In this document: in pieces, positions 9,101-16,571 of the stretch
How the letters are laid out: each line of letters opens with the position of its first letter
Position numbering within the stretch: the stretch's first letter is position 1
DNA from: JANMEB01 sp041745295
GTDB lineage: Bacteria; Planctomycetota; Planctomycetia; Pirellulales; Pirellulaceae
Length of the DNA stretch: 64,000 nt
Direction of reading: 5' to 3'
Assembly: GCA_041745295.1 (NCBI GenBank)
Contig: JBGTJE010000097.1
Location: 62,001-126,000, forward strand
Position numbers and translations under genes: made by a program
The notes under the pieces: generated by a model
Databases searched by the model: none
What the model was told of the DNA's origin: nothing
What the model saw: only the letters and a program-made list of their open reading frames with translations

Positions 9101-10573
9101 ATGTTTGAATCCCTCCAACAAGGTCTGCAATCCGCTTTCAAGAGTTTGCGCGGCAAAGGTCGGCTGACCGAAGCCAATATGCGCGACGGCTTGAAATTGG
9201 TCGAGCAGTCGTTGATCGAAGCAGACGTTAGCTATTCCGTCATCCAAGACTTTATGTCACGGGTAGCCGACGAGGCCTTGGGAGAAAAGGTTCTCTTGTC
9301 GCTCAAACCGCACGAGCAACTCGTCGGTGTGGTCCACAGCGCCCTCATCGAATTGCTTGGCCCGGTCAACCAAGACCTACCCCTCAAGAACGACGTCAAC
9401 GTCATCATGATGTGTGGATTGCAGGGTTCGGGAAAAACGACGACCTGCGGCAAATTGGCGTCGTACTTAGGGCGGCAAAACATCAAGCCGCTATTGGTTG
9501 CTGCGGATCTACAACGACCGGCCGCGATCGAACAATTGCACGTCATCGGTCGGCAGCTCGACGTTCCGGTCTTTAGCGAGCCAGGCATCTACGACCCTGT
9601 TAAGGTCTGTCAAAACGCGATCGCCAAAGCGCGACAGGATGGTAATCGAGTCGTCATTCTTGACACGGCGGGTCGGCTGGCGATCGACGAAGACTTGATG
9701 AATCAGTTGCGCGAAATCGATCGGCTCGTCCACCCGCACGAAGTCCTGCTCGTCGTCGACGGCATGACCGGCCAGGATGCCGTCCACAGCGCTGCAGCAT
9801 TCCACGAGGCGCTGGAACTCAACGGCGTGATCATGACGAAACTGGACGGCGATGCCCGCGGCGGCGCGCTGTTGTCGGTCAAGCACGTGACTGGAGTTCC
9901 GATCAAATTTATCGGAACCGGCGAACAGCTGGATGCTTTGGAGCCGTTTCGCCCCGAAGGAATGGCTAGCCGAATTCTCGGGATGGGCGATATTTTGGCT
10001 TTGGTTGACCAAGCCCAGCAATTGGTGGACGTCGAGGACCAAGCCCGACTTCAGGCGCAGTTGGAGAAGGGCCAGTTCACCTTGGAGGACTTTCGCGATC
10101 AAATGGTCAAGTTCGCGCGGCCGGGTTTAATGCAAAAGATGATGGGCCTCTTGCCAGGCATGGGACCCCTCCGTGAGATGATGGGTAATGAAGATGCGGC
10201 CTCGCAAGTTCGCCGGATGGTTGGAGTGGTCGACGCGATGACCCCCGCGGAACGACGCGACCCAAAAATCGTCGACCCCGGGCGTCGGCGACGAATCGCT
10301 GGCGGGGCCGGTGTTCCGCCGCAACAAGTCAACGAACTAATCAAGCAATTTGAGACGATGAAGCCCTTCATGACGGGCATGGCCGGGATGAGCGGCGGCG
10401 ATCGAATGCAAATGATGAATGAAATGAAGGACCGTATGCTCGATCCCAGTCTCCAAGGACAAAAGGCGAAAAAGGGGACGGGAAAACGACTGACGGCCAA
10501 AGAACGCGAGAAACTCAAAAAACAACGTGAAAAATTCCTGCGCGAAAAGAAGCGCCGTGAACGAAACATTTGA
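9101..10573 (+). CDS. ffh: Signal recognition particle protein Ffh (SRP54)
   Basis: The 490-residue GTPase binds signal peptides of nascent membrane and secreted proteins with SRP RNA and docks to FtsY. The ATG is chosen because MFESLQQGLQSAFKSLRGKG is the usual N-domain start; upstream in-frame sequence is not conserved-looking. The G domain has GLQGSGKTTT (P-loop, about residue 106), DTAGRLAID (about 187) and TKLDGDARGGA (about 246). The Met-rich M domain carries MMGLLPGMGPLREMMG, GRRRRIAGGAGV and VNELIKQFETMKPFM. The tail is Lys/Arg-rich. It heads the block ffh-rpsP-trmD-rplS, a widely conserved neighbourhood. Confidence 0.97.
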   Translation: MFESLQQGLQSAFKSLRGKGRLTEANMRDGLKLVEQSLIEADVSYSVIQDFMSRVADEALGEKVLLSLKPHEQLVGVVHSALIELLGPVNQDLPLKNDVNVIMMCGLQGSGKTTTCGKLASYLGRQNIKPLLVAADLQRPAAIEQLHVIGRQLDVPVFSEPGIYDPVKVCQNAIAKARQDGNRVVILDTAGRLAIDEDLMNQLREIDRLVHPHEVLLVVDGMTGQDAVHSAAAFHEALELNGVIMTKLDGDARGGALLSVKHVTGVPIKFIGTGEQLDALEPFRPEGMASRILGMGDILALVDQAQQLVDVEDQARLQAQLEKGQFTLEDFRDQMVKFARPGLMQKMMGLLPGMGPLREMMGNEDAASQVRRMVGVVDAMTPAERRDPKIVDPGRRRRIAGGAGVPPQQVNELIKQFETMKPFMTGMAGMSGGDRMQMMNEMKDRMLDPSLQGQKAKKGTGKRLTAKEREKLKKQREKFLREKKRRERNI

Positions 10574-10722
10574 GTCTAAGATCCGATTTTGCGTTTCAGT
10601 GGGTTCCCAGGCAGAGCCTGGGAACCAGGGAAGCGAGAGATATAGGTGACCGGTCCCGCAAACATCCGGATTGCAGTAGACTATGAAACCTAACCAATTT
10701 TGAATCCAGGGAGCTTTACTAA

Positions 10723-11196
10723 GTGGCAGTTGTTATCCGAATGAAACGCCTGGGACGAAAAAATCGACCCTATTACCGCATCTGTGCGACCGATATCCGA
10801 TCACCGCGCGATGGCCGAGTCATTGAAGAAATTGGCACGTACGATCCGCTGGTGCGTGAAACCGATGCCCGAGCGACGCTGAACACCGAACGGATCGACT
10901 ACTGGTTGAGCGTCGGCGCCAAGCCCTCCGCACGCGTGGGCGTGCTGATTCGCAAATACGGCAAAGATGGTACGCACTTGGACGCACAACAAAAGGCGCT
11001 CAACAAGTTGGCCGCCCGCAAATCGAACGCAGTGTCGATGGCTCAAGAATCTGCGCGAACGGCCGCGATTGCCGAGACCAAACGGCGCGAAGAGCTGGAA
11101 GCCAAACGCAAAGCCGACGCCGAAGCGGCGGCCGCCGCGGCTCCCGCGGCAACCGAATCGTCCGAGGCGGCTCCAGCTGAAGGGGCCGGCGAATAA
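10723..11196 (+). CDS. rpsP: 30S ribosomal protein S16 with C-terminal extension
   Basis: GTG start preceded by GGGAG in the sequence CAGGGAGCTTTACTAA. The first 85 or so residues are S16: AVVIRMKRLGRKNRPYYRI, then DGRVIEEIGTYDPL and RIDYWLSVGAKPSARV. The protein is 157 residues, nearly twice the usual 80-90. The extra 70 residues are an Ala/Glu/Lys-rich stretch (EAKRKADAEAAAAAAPAATE) likely to be helical or disordered and surface-exposed. Such tails occur on ribosomal proteins of planctomycetes. trmD follows, but rimM, often between the two, is absent. Confidence 0.97.
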   Translation: MAVVIRMKRLGRKNRPYYRICATDIRSPRDGRVIEEIGTYDPLVRETDARATLNTERIDYWLSVGAKPSARVGVLIRKYGKDGTHLDAQQKALNKLAARKSNAVSMAQESARTAAIAETKRREELEAKRKADAEAAAAAAPAATESSEAAPAEGAGE

Positions 11197-11206
11197 CGAG
11201 GCTCGT

Positions 11207-11453
11207 CGGCAATGGAAGCCTGTAGCCAAGTTTTGATGATGCGCTTTTTTGTTCCCTCTCCCCGAATCTGCACGCGAGCGTGATCGAAACGATATGTTCG
11301 AGATTGCCGCGTGCAGATTCGGGGAGAGGGCAGGGTGAGGGGCCGAACCCCGGAAATCGCCCCCTCATCCTGACCTTCTCCCCCGAATTCAACTCAAGAC
11401 AAGTTCTTTCGGTTCTCCATCCTCTCTGTTCGTTGAATTCAGGGGAGAAGGAA
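11207..11453. repeat. Composite palindromic repeat between rpsP and trmD, related to 20863-21001
   Basis: Two strong inverted repeats fill the gap: a perfect 22-bp pair (11254-11275 with 11309-11330) and a 20-bp pair with one mismatch (11374-11393 with 11432-11451). Both are built from CTCCCCGAAT-type arms, and GAGGGCAGGGTGAGGGG in the first is mirrored by CCCCTCATCCTGACCTTCTC in the second. The left flank (GGCAATGGAAGCCTG, then GTTTTGATG, TGCG, a T run and GTTCC) is shared with the element at 20863-21001, so both are copies of one dispersed family. The right end lies about 15 bases before the TrmD start. Confidence 0.85.
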
Positions 11454-11468
11454 CTTGAGCGTGATCCG

Positions 11469-12164
11469 ATGCGACTCGACGTCCTAACATTGTTTCCAAA
11501 AATATTCCCTGGATACCTTGGCCAGAGTCTGCTGAACAAAGCGATCGAGCGGAATCTGGTTGACATCCAAATTCACGACATCCGCCATTGGTCGACCGAT
11601 CGACAAAACAAAGTGGACGATCGGCCGTTTGGCGGCGGTCCCGGAATGATCTTGATGGTGGAACCCGTGGTGCTCGCGGTCGAAGCCGTGCAGAAAATGG
11701 CCGAACCTACCGCGCGCCCAATCCTGTTGACGCCCCAAGGAAAGCGGTTGGACCAACCGACGCTTGAGCGACTTGCCCAACTCCCTAGATTGCTTTTGAT
11801 GTGTGGTCGGTATGAAGGCTTTGACCAACGCGTTATCGATATCGTCCAGCCCGAGGAAATTTCGATCGGCGACTTTGTACTAAGCGGTGGCGAAGTCGCG
11901 GCATTGGTCCTATTGGACGCAATCGTTCGATTGATTCCGGGAGTATTGGGCGATGAACTCAGTAGTTGGGACGACTCGTTTTCCCGAGGCAATCGGCTGC
12001 TTGAATACCCGCAATACACCCGGCCGCGCGAATTTCGCGGTTGGACCGTACCCGAGATTTTGCTGAGCGGCAACCACCCGGAAATTGAGTCCTGGCGACG
12101 CCAAAAAAGCCTGGACAAAACCCGCGCTCGCCGCGAAGACCTCCTCAACAAACGCGACAAGTAG
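11469..12164 (+). CDS. trmD: tRNA (guanine37-N1)-methyltransferase
   Basis: TrmD makes m1G37 in tRNAs reading CNN codons and so prevents +1 frameshifting. From the chosen ATG the protein is 231 residues, normal for the family, beginning MRLDVLTLFPKIFPGYLGQS. Diagnostic blocks are DDRPFGGGPGMILMVEP, LMCGRYEGFDQRV, EEISIGDFVLSGGE (the SPOUT trefoil knot AdoMet site) and EYPQYTRPREFRG, then LLSGNHPEIESWRR. Sequence upstream of this ATG belongs to a repeat element and is not coding. No Shine-Dalgarno is well placed: GGAGAAGG in the repeat ends 17 bases upstream. Confidence 0.96.
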   Translation: MRLDVLTLFPKIFPGYLGQSLLNKAIERNLVDIQIHDIRHWSTDRQNKVDDRPFGGGPGMILMVEPVVLAVEAVQKMAEPTARPILLTPQGKRLDQPTLERLAQLPRLLLMCGRYEGFDQRVIDIVQPEEISIGDFVLSGGEVAALVLLDAIVRLIPGVLGDELSSWDDSFSRGNRLLEYPQYTRPREFRGWTVPEILLSGNHPEIESWRRQKSLDKTRARREDLLNKRDK

Positions 12165-12174
12165 GTTTCGAAAA

Positions 12175-12319
12175 GGAGGTCTCGCGAGCCGGGCGAGACC
12201 TGGAATCTAATCGTTGGCTGGCACAAACCGGGTCGGTGGAATTCAGGGTGAACTGCGCTTGGATTGTGACGGAATTGGGTGTTGGTGGCGAGTCCTGGTC
12301 TCGCTCGGCTCGCGGGACC
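12175..12319. repeat. Two GGTCTCGC...GCGAGACC hairpins between trmD and rplS
   Basis: A hairpin AGGTCTCG / CGAGACCT begins at about 12177, directly after the trmD stop. A second, related one (GGTCTCGCTCGGCTCGCGGG, about 12297-12319) follows 100 bases on. The shared core GGTCTCGC-GCC-GCG-GACC suggests copies of one small palindromic element. The first is placed to act as a trmD terminator, though it lacks a clear T-run. Confidence 0.6.
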
Positions 12320-12451
12320 TACTAGTGCCTGACCTACTGTAGAAAAGCCGACTTATTGTTATATTGGTAAGCTCAAATCTCCTGGCGGCACGCCGCTCAA
12401 TCCACTCGGTTGGGTTGTCCCGCATGCGAATCGACTCAATCGAGGAATCCA

Positions 12452-12802
12452 ATGGCCAACAAAATCATCGACCTAGTCGAAAAATCCAGCCTCAAGGCGG
12501 AACCGCCCCAATTTGAGGTCGGTGATACCGTCGACGTGCATTGCATCATTATGGAAGGCGAAAAGTCGCGCACGCAAATCTTCGGAGGAATGGTCATCGC
12601 CCGCAACGGCGGCGGCACCAAGGAATCGTTCACCGTACGACGCATCGTCGGCGGACAAGGGGTTGAGCGCAAGTTCCCATTGCATTCGCCCAAGATCGCC
12701 AAGGTCGATGTCAAGCGCACCGGCGTCGTCAAACGAGCCAAGCTCTACTATTTGCGCGAGCGTTCCGGCAAGGCCGTTCGGCTTAAGGAACGGACCACTT
12801 AG
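12452..12802 (+). CDS. rplS: 50S ribosomal protein L19
   Basis: The 116-residue protein is standard length for L19, at the 30S-50S interface. MANKIIDLVEKSSLKAEPPQ is the usual start, with GAGGA placed 6 bases ahead of the ATG. Family blocks are FEVGDTVDVHCIIMEGEKSR, QIFGGMVIARNGGGTKESFT, VRRIVGGQGVERKFPLHSP and VKRTGVVKRAKLYYLRERSG. It closes the ffh-rpsP-trmD-rplS block. Confidence 0.97.
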   Translation: MANKIIDLVEKSSLKAEPPQFEVGDTVDVHCIIMEGEKSRTQIFGGMVIARNGGGTKESFTVRRIVGGQGVERKFPLHSPKIAKVDVKRTGVVKRAKLYYLRERSGKAVRLKERTT

Positions 12803-12828
12803 GTTGCCGTTGAAATTGGGAGTTCTGC

Positions 12829-13380
12829 ATGTTGCGTCGAAGTCTCCTGTTCGTGGTAATTCTTGTCATTGCTTCGGTTCATGGATGGGGACAGGACCAA
12901 GCATCCGAACCGTCGTTGCAGCTGCTCAAGTCGCTGACCAGGAGTGCGGCCGAACGGTACAAGGCCAAGGAGTATGCCCAAAGCGCGGAACAGATCAAAC
13001 ATGCCCAGCAGCTCATGGAACAAATGGTTGCCGACTTGGAAAAAGAGTACACGCGAATCGCGCGGGCTCGTCAACTGTTGATCGATAACGGGCAATCGCT
13101 GCCGGAGCTCAAACCATTTCCCAATTCAAATGCGGCAGTCGCCGTATCTACTTCGGCGACGCCAGCCTCGGCGCTCGACGCGACCAGCCAAGTGAGCTTC
13201 ACGAACGATGTCGTTCCGGTGCTGGCCAAACACTGCGGCAACTGCCATATGCGTCAAGCCAAGGGGCAGTTCAGTGCAGCGTCCTACGCGGAATTGATCA
13301 AAGGCTCGCGAAAGGGCCCAGCCGCAGGCGCCGGCATCCTGCGGAGCACGGACGAGCCGGCGCCTGCGGCTGGGCGTTAA
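12829..13380 (+). CDS. Exported planctomycete-type c-cytochrome, 3' end replaced by a palindrome (probably truncated)
   Basis: The protein has a signal peptide (MLRRSLLFVVILVIASVHGW), then a charged helical segment (about residues 30-95) and a heme-binding block VSFTNDVVPVLAKHCGNCHM with one CxxCH. This is how planctomycete cytochrome C (PSCyt1-like) domains begin. Those domains normally continue for several tens of residues past the KGS block; here the reading frame enters a 60-bp palindrome right after LIKGSRKG and stops (GPAAGAG...APAAGR). No remainder of the domain is visible before the next gene. It may be a decayed gene or may still make a short heme protein. Confidence 0.7.
   Translation: MLRRSLLFVVILVIASVHGWGQDQASEPSLQLLKSLTRSAAERYKAKEYAQSAEQIKHAQQLMEQMVADLEKEYTRIARARQLLIDNGQSLPELKPFPNSNAAVAVSTSATPASALDATSQVSFTNDVVPVLAKHCGNCHMRQAKGQFSAASYAELIKGSRKGPAAGAGILRSTDEPAPAAGR
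13316..13375. repeat. Perfect 19-bp inverted repeat ending the cytochrome reading frame
   Basis: Arms 13316-13334 and 13357-13375 (GCCCAGCCGCAGGCGCCGG and its reverse complement) flank a 22-base loop. The element supplies the last 20 or so codons of the cytochrome gene, and its GC-rich stem could also terminate transcription. The TAA stop lies immediately after the right arm. Confidence 0.85.
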
Positions 13381-13417
13381 ACGAAGAGGAGGCGACGGCC
13401 GACAAGTACCGGAACAC

Positions 13418-14920
13418 TCATCGCAAATCGGCGCTCGTTACGTGGCCGGTCGCATCGGATTCGAGTGCCCGAACGGTGTCAGTTTTTCGCGTGTCCCCTA
13501 CGATCCCACCGGCGAACTCAACGTCGCCCATCCGTTCGATGACGCGGTACTTTCGGCGATAATCGTGATCGATGAAATCGACGAAGCGAATTTGTAGCGA
13601 CATCTGTTCGCCTATGTCTCCGGCCAGCAGACGACGCGTGGCTTGGGCGATCGTCGATTCCCGCTGCGGCTCGCGAACGATGTATTGAATTTCCAACTCG
13701 CGTTGATCGCGCTCATAGACTTTGATTTCGACGATCGAATCGCCGCATCGCTCGTTCAACTGGTTGACTAAGGCATTGAAAAACGACGGGTAAAACCGCT
13801 GTCCGCGGTCAGAAAGAATAAAGTTGGAATCCTTCCCTTCGATCTTGGTAATGATATTCCGCTCGCATCCCGCGGCATCTCTCCGTTGCTCGATAAACGC
13901 AATATCGCGCATCCGATAACGGATGAACGGAAAATCCGCCAAGTGCAGCCGCGTCACGATCATCTCTGGCTGACCGGCTTGATTCGGCTCGGTTTCGACG
14001 TATGCGATATTTGCAAAGACCTCGAGTCCTCCCCCGGCTATCTCGTGCGCGATCTCACCCAGTTCGACTGATCCGTAAGAGTCTTCCACTTTGCTGTGCG
14101 AAAATACGGACTCGATGTTTCGTCGCTGGCAATCAAAAAACGTCTCACCACTGACATTGATGAGATCCGGCTGGTGATCCAACTGAATACCGGCGTTTCG
14201 AATCGTGTGCGCCACCATGTTCATCGGCGACGGAAAGACCAATAGAAGCTTGGGGCGGAATCGATTGAGTTCGTCCACGAGCCCGCGCACCGTGGCTTCG
14301 CTTATGTGGTCAAACAAGTGGTAGCGAAATCCGGTCAGCCAACTGAACCGATTGAACTTGACCATGTCATCGATGTTATAGGTATTTTTTGGGTAGAAGA
14401 TCAGCATGCGTTCGCCGGGCCGCCAACCCATCCGATACCAACATTTGAAAAAGCTAAACAACATGGAAAACATGTGATGCTTGGTCATCCAAACCACCAG
14501 CGGCAGCGCGCTCGAGCCGCCGGTGGCCATCGGCATTAAATAATTGCCGCGGCGCAACCGTCGAAGTGAATCCATCGGGCGGCCGTCAAATTGCAGCTCG
14601 CATTGCTTGGGATCGAGCGTCGACCAATGGTCCGCCATCACCGATTGCCCCGCTTCCGCGTAATCGTGCTTGGAAAACGCTGGCAGCTGGGAATAGGCTT
14701 TGAAAAAATCGGCGTCCGTCACGGTGGCATTGGCGGCGAGAAACGAGGCGAACTTCCCCTTAAAAAAAGGAATGTCACGATCGGCTTTGGCGAGTAACGA
14801 TTCCAAGTCGCGGCGGATTTTCGAGTTGATTTCGCTCAGCCGGTCGGTTCGCACGACTTCACGATAGAGCTTCCGAACTCCGATGATCCAAAAGATGACT
14901 TGGTAGAGGAGTTTTCGCAT
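13418..14920 (-). CDS. PaaK/CapK-like adenylate-forming enzyme (phenylacetate-CoA ligase family)
   Basis: A 500-residue member of the phenylacetate-CoA ligase / coenzyme F390 synthetase-like branch of AMP-forming enzymes. Visible hallmarks are the nucleotide-binding loop MATGGSSALPLVVWMTKHHM (about residue 130), LLLVFPSPMNMVAHTI, DLINVSGETFF, VEDSYGSVELGEIAHEI and FPFIRYRMRDIAFIE. The family activates a carboxylic acid as acyl-AMP, often then to a CoA thioester; branches near polysaccharide genes are called CapK. There is no neighbouring pathway here, so the substrate is unknown. The N-terminus (MRKLLYQVIFWIIGVRKLYR) is hydrophobic and may associate with the membrane. Confidence 0.85.
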   Translation of the reverse strand: MRKLLYQVIFWIIGVRKLYREVVRTDRLSEINSKIRRDLESLLAKADRDIPFFKGKFASFLAANATVTDADFFKAYSQLPAFSKHDYAEAGQSVMADHWSTLDPKQCELQFDGRPMDSLRRLRRGNYLMPMATGGSSALPLVVWMTKHHMFSMLFSFFKCWYRMGWRPGERMLIFYPKNTYNIDDMVKFNRFSWLTGFRYHLFDHISEATVRGLVDELNRFRPKLLLVFPSPMNMVAHTIRNAGIQLDHQPDLINVSGETFFDCQRRNIESVFSHSKVEDSYGSVELGEIAHEIAGGGLEVFANIAYVETEPNQAGQPEMIVTRLHLADFPFIRYRMRDIAFIEQRRDAAGCERNIITKIEGKDSNFILSDRGQRFYPSFFNALVNQLNERCGDSIVEIKVYERDQRELEIQYIVREPQRESTIAQATRRLLAGDIGEQMSLQIRFVDFIDHDYRRKYRVIERMGDVEFAGGIVGDTRKTDTVRALESDATGHVTSADLR

Positions 14921-15381
14921 TTGTTTTGACGGTCGAACTCGCGGTGCGGTTGTTTAAAACCTGCCATCTTCGTGCGACGGACTCCGTTAATCAAGGGCGC
15001 GAAGCCACATCGAGAACGCCTCCGCGTGACAGGTTTAAATTCGGCTGGATTCCTGCTTTCGGCTTTCGCGAGGGCAAACTCTTAGCAGTAATGACGGAAA
15101 CACCTGTGCCCGATTCTCAATGGGCGATTAAAGCCTGACTCGCAGGCGAAGGAGCAACTGCTGTCGGTCAACGATCAGTCGATTCGAGATCCCCCCTGTA
15201 CTCAAGTTTCCAGTGTCGTACGAGAGTTGATTGGATAGAGCTAGCGGTCTTGTCTGATGCCGTATTGGACTAATTTGCCTTGTCCAGGACTTGCGGTTTA
15301 ACTAATGTTCAACGTCGCGACGACCGGTCGAGATTCGTACTGGAATCCGCTTTTAAGAATATTTTTTGTCGAAAGTGCTTC
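14921..15381. other. 461-bp divergent intergenic region, no gene seen
   Basis: Lies between the start of the PaaK-like gene (minus strand) and the SYLF gene (plus strand), so it should hold both promoters. GGATTCCTGCTTTCGGCTTT at about 15047 resembles a sequence at about 45500 (GGATTCCTGCCCCCGCCTTC), suggesting remnants of a dispersed repeat. I see no RNA gene and no convincing short reading frame. Confidence 0.5.
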
Positions 15382-16467
15382 ATGAACGCATTGCGCCTTG
15401 TTGGTCTCATCCGCGGCTTTAGAATTCTGCTCATCACAATTCTCCTAGCTTGTGGCGGAATGCAGACCGCGCTGAGCCAAACCAGTCAAGAATTAAAGAT
15501 CGCGGAATCCACAGAAGTCTTAAATCAGATCATGCAAATCCAGGCCAGTTCGATTCCACGCGCGATGTTGGCCGATGCCCAAGCCGTGGCCATTGTCCCG
15601 CGGGTCATCAAAGGCAGCTTTATTGTTGGAGCCCGTCGCGGAGAAGGCGTTGTGCTGGTTCGCGATGCCCAAGGCAATTGGCAAGGGCCTGCGTTTGTGA
15701 CACTATCGGGCGGCAACATTGGGTGGCAAGTCGGAGTCCAATCCACCGACGTCGTGTTGGTGTTTAAGACGCGAACAAGTGTCGAGCACATGCTCACGGG
15801 AGCTTTTACCATTGGCGCCGATGCCGCCGCTGCCGCAGGTCCGGTGGGCCGCGACGCTTCCATCGCGACCGACGAGCAACTCAAAGCCGAGGTCTATTCC
15901 TATTCACGCAGCCGAGGATTGTTTGCGGGCGTCTCCATTGACGGTTCGGTATTAAAACTCAATCAGGCGGCGACGTCAGGCTACTATGATCCGGCGGGCA
16001 CGGGAAAGCCGGGCCAAGTTCCAGGAGCGGCACTGCAACTGGTTCAAACGCTGAGAACCTATACAGGCGAACTTGGTTCTGGTCTCGAGCTTCAAACGAA
16101 CGCGGCAAACGCCTCAGTTCAATCCCCTCTACCGCAAACGAACTCTGGCGAAGTAGCGGAGCTACTCCGCAAACAGTTAGTCGCCGCAACGCAGCCGCTA
16201 TACAAAATGCTCGATCCAAGTTGGCAGGCGTATCTTGCCTTTCCTGCCGAAGTGTTCCAGGGCGACGGCGGTCCCTCGGAAAGGCAGTTGGCCGAGACTC
16301 TCACTCGATTTGAAGCCGTTCGCGCAGGCAGCCAATACAAAAAACTGGCGGATCGTCCAGAATTTCAAACCGTCTATGAGTTGCTCAAACAATACCAGGC
16401 GACCCAGGCAAACACTCCTCAAGTCTTAGGCCTCCCCAGCCCACCTAGCGGGCAATACCAAAAATGA
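15382..16467 (+). CDS. Exported SYLF (Ysc84-like) lipid-binding domain protein
   Basis: From the chosen ATG the protein is 361 residues with a signal peptide in MNALRLVGLIRGFRILLITI and following residues up to about ALSQ; an earlier in-frame start would put 34 polar residues before it. The SYLF domain spans about residues 45-205: IPRAMLADAQAVAIVPRVIK, GSFIVGARRGEGVVLVRD, FVTLSGGNIGWQVGVQSTDV and SRSRGLFAGVSIDGSVL. SYLF domains bind phosphoinositides and membranes in eukaryotes; bacterial roles are unclear. The C-terminal 140 residues are unassigned. It stands alone. Confidence 0.85.
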   Translation: MNALRLVGLIRGFRILLITILLACGGMQTALSQTSQELKIAESTEVLNQIMQIQASSIPRAMLADAQAVAIVPRVIKGSFIVGARRGEGVVLVRDAQGNWQGPAFVTLSGGNIGWQVGVQSTDVVLVFKTRTSVEHMLTGAFTIGADAAAAAGPVGRDASIATDEQLKAEVYSYSRSRGLFAGVSIDGSVLKLNQAATSGYYDPAGTGKPGQVPGAALQLVQTLRTYTGELGSGLELQTNAANASVQSPLPQTNSGEVAELLRKQLVAATQPLYKMLDPSWQAYLAFPAEVFQGDGGPSERQLAETLTRFEAVRAGSQYKKLADRPEFQTVYELLKQYQATQANTPQVLGLPSPPSGQYQK

Positions 16468-16571
16468 TTTCGCGCATTGTTGTACGGTGGGACTCGAAGA
16501 CTCTTCCCACCCTACTTAATCTGCAACGTAAAACGGAATTCGGCTAACGTGTTTCGGTTGTGCGAAATAGA

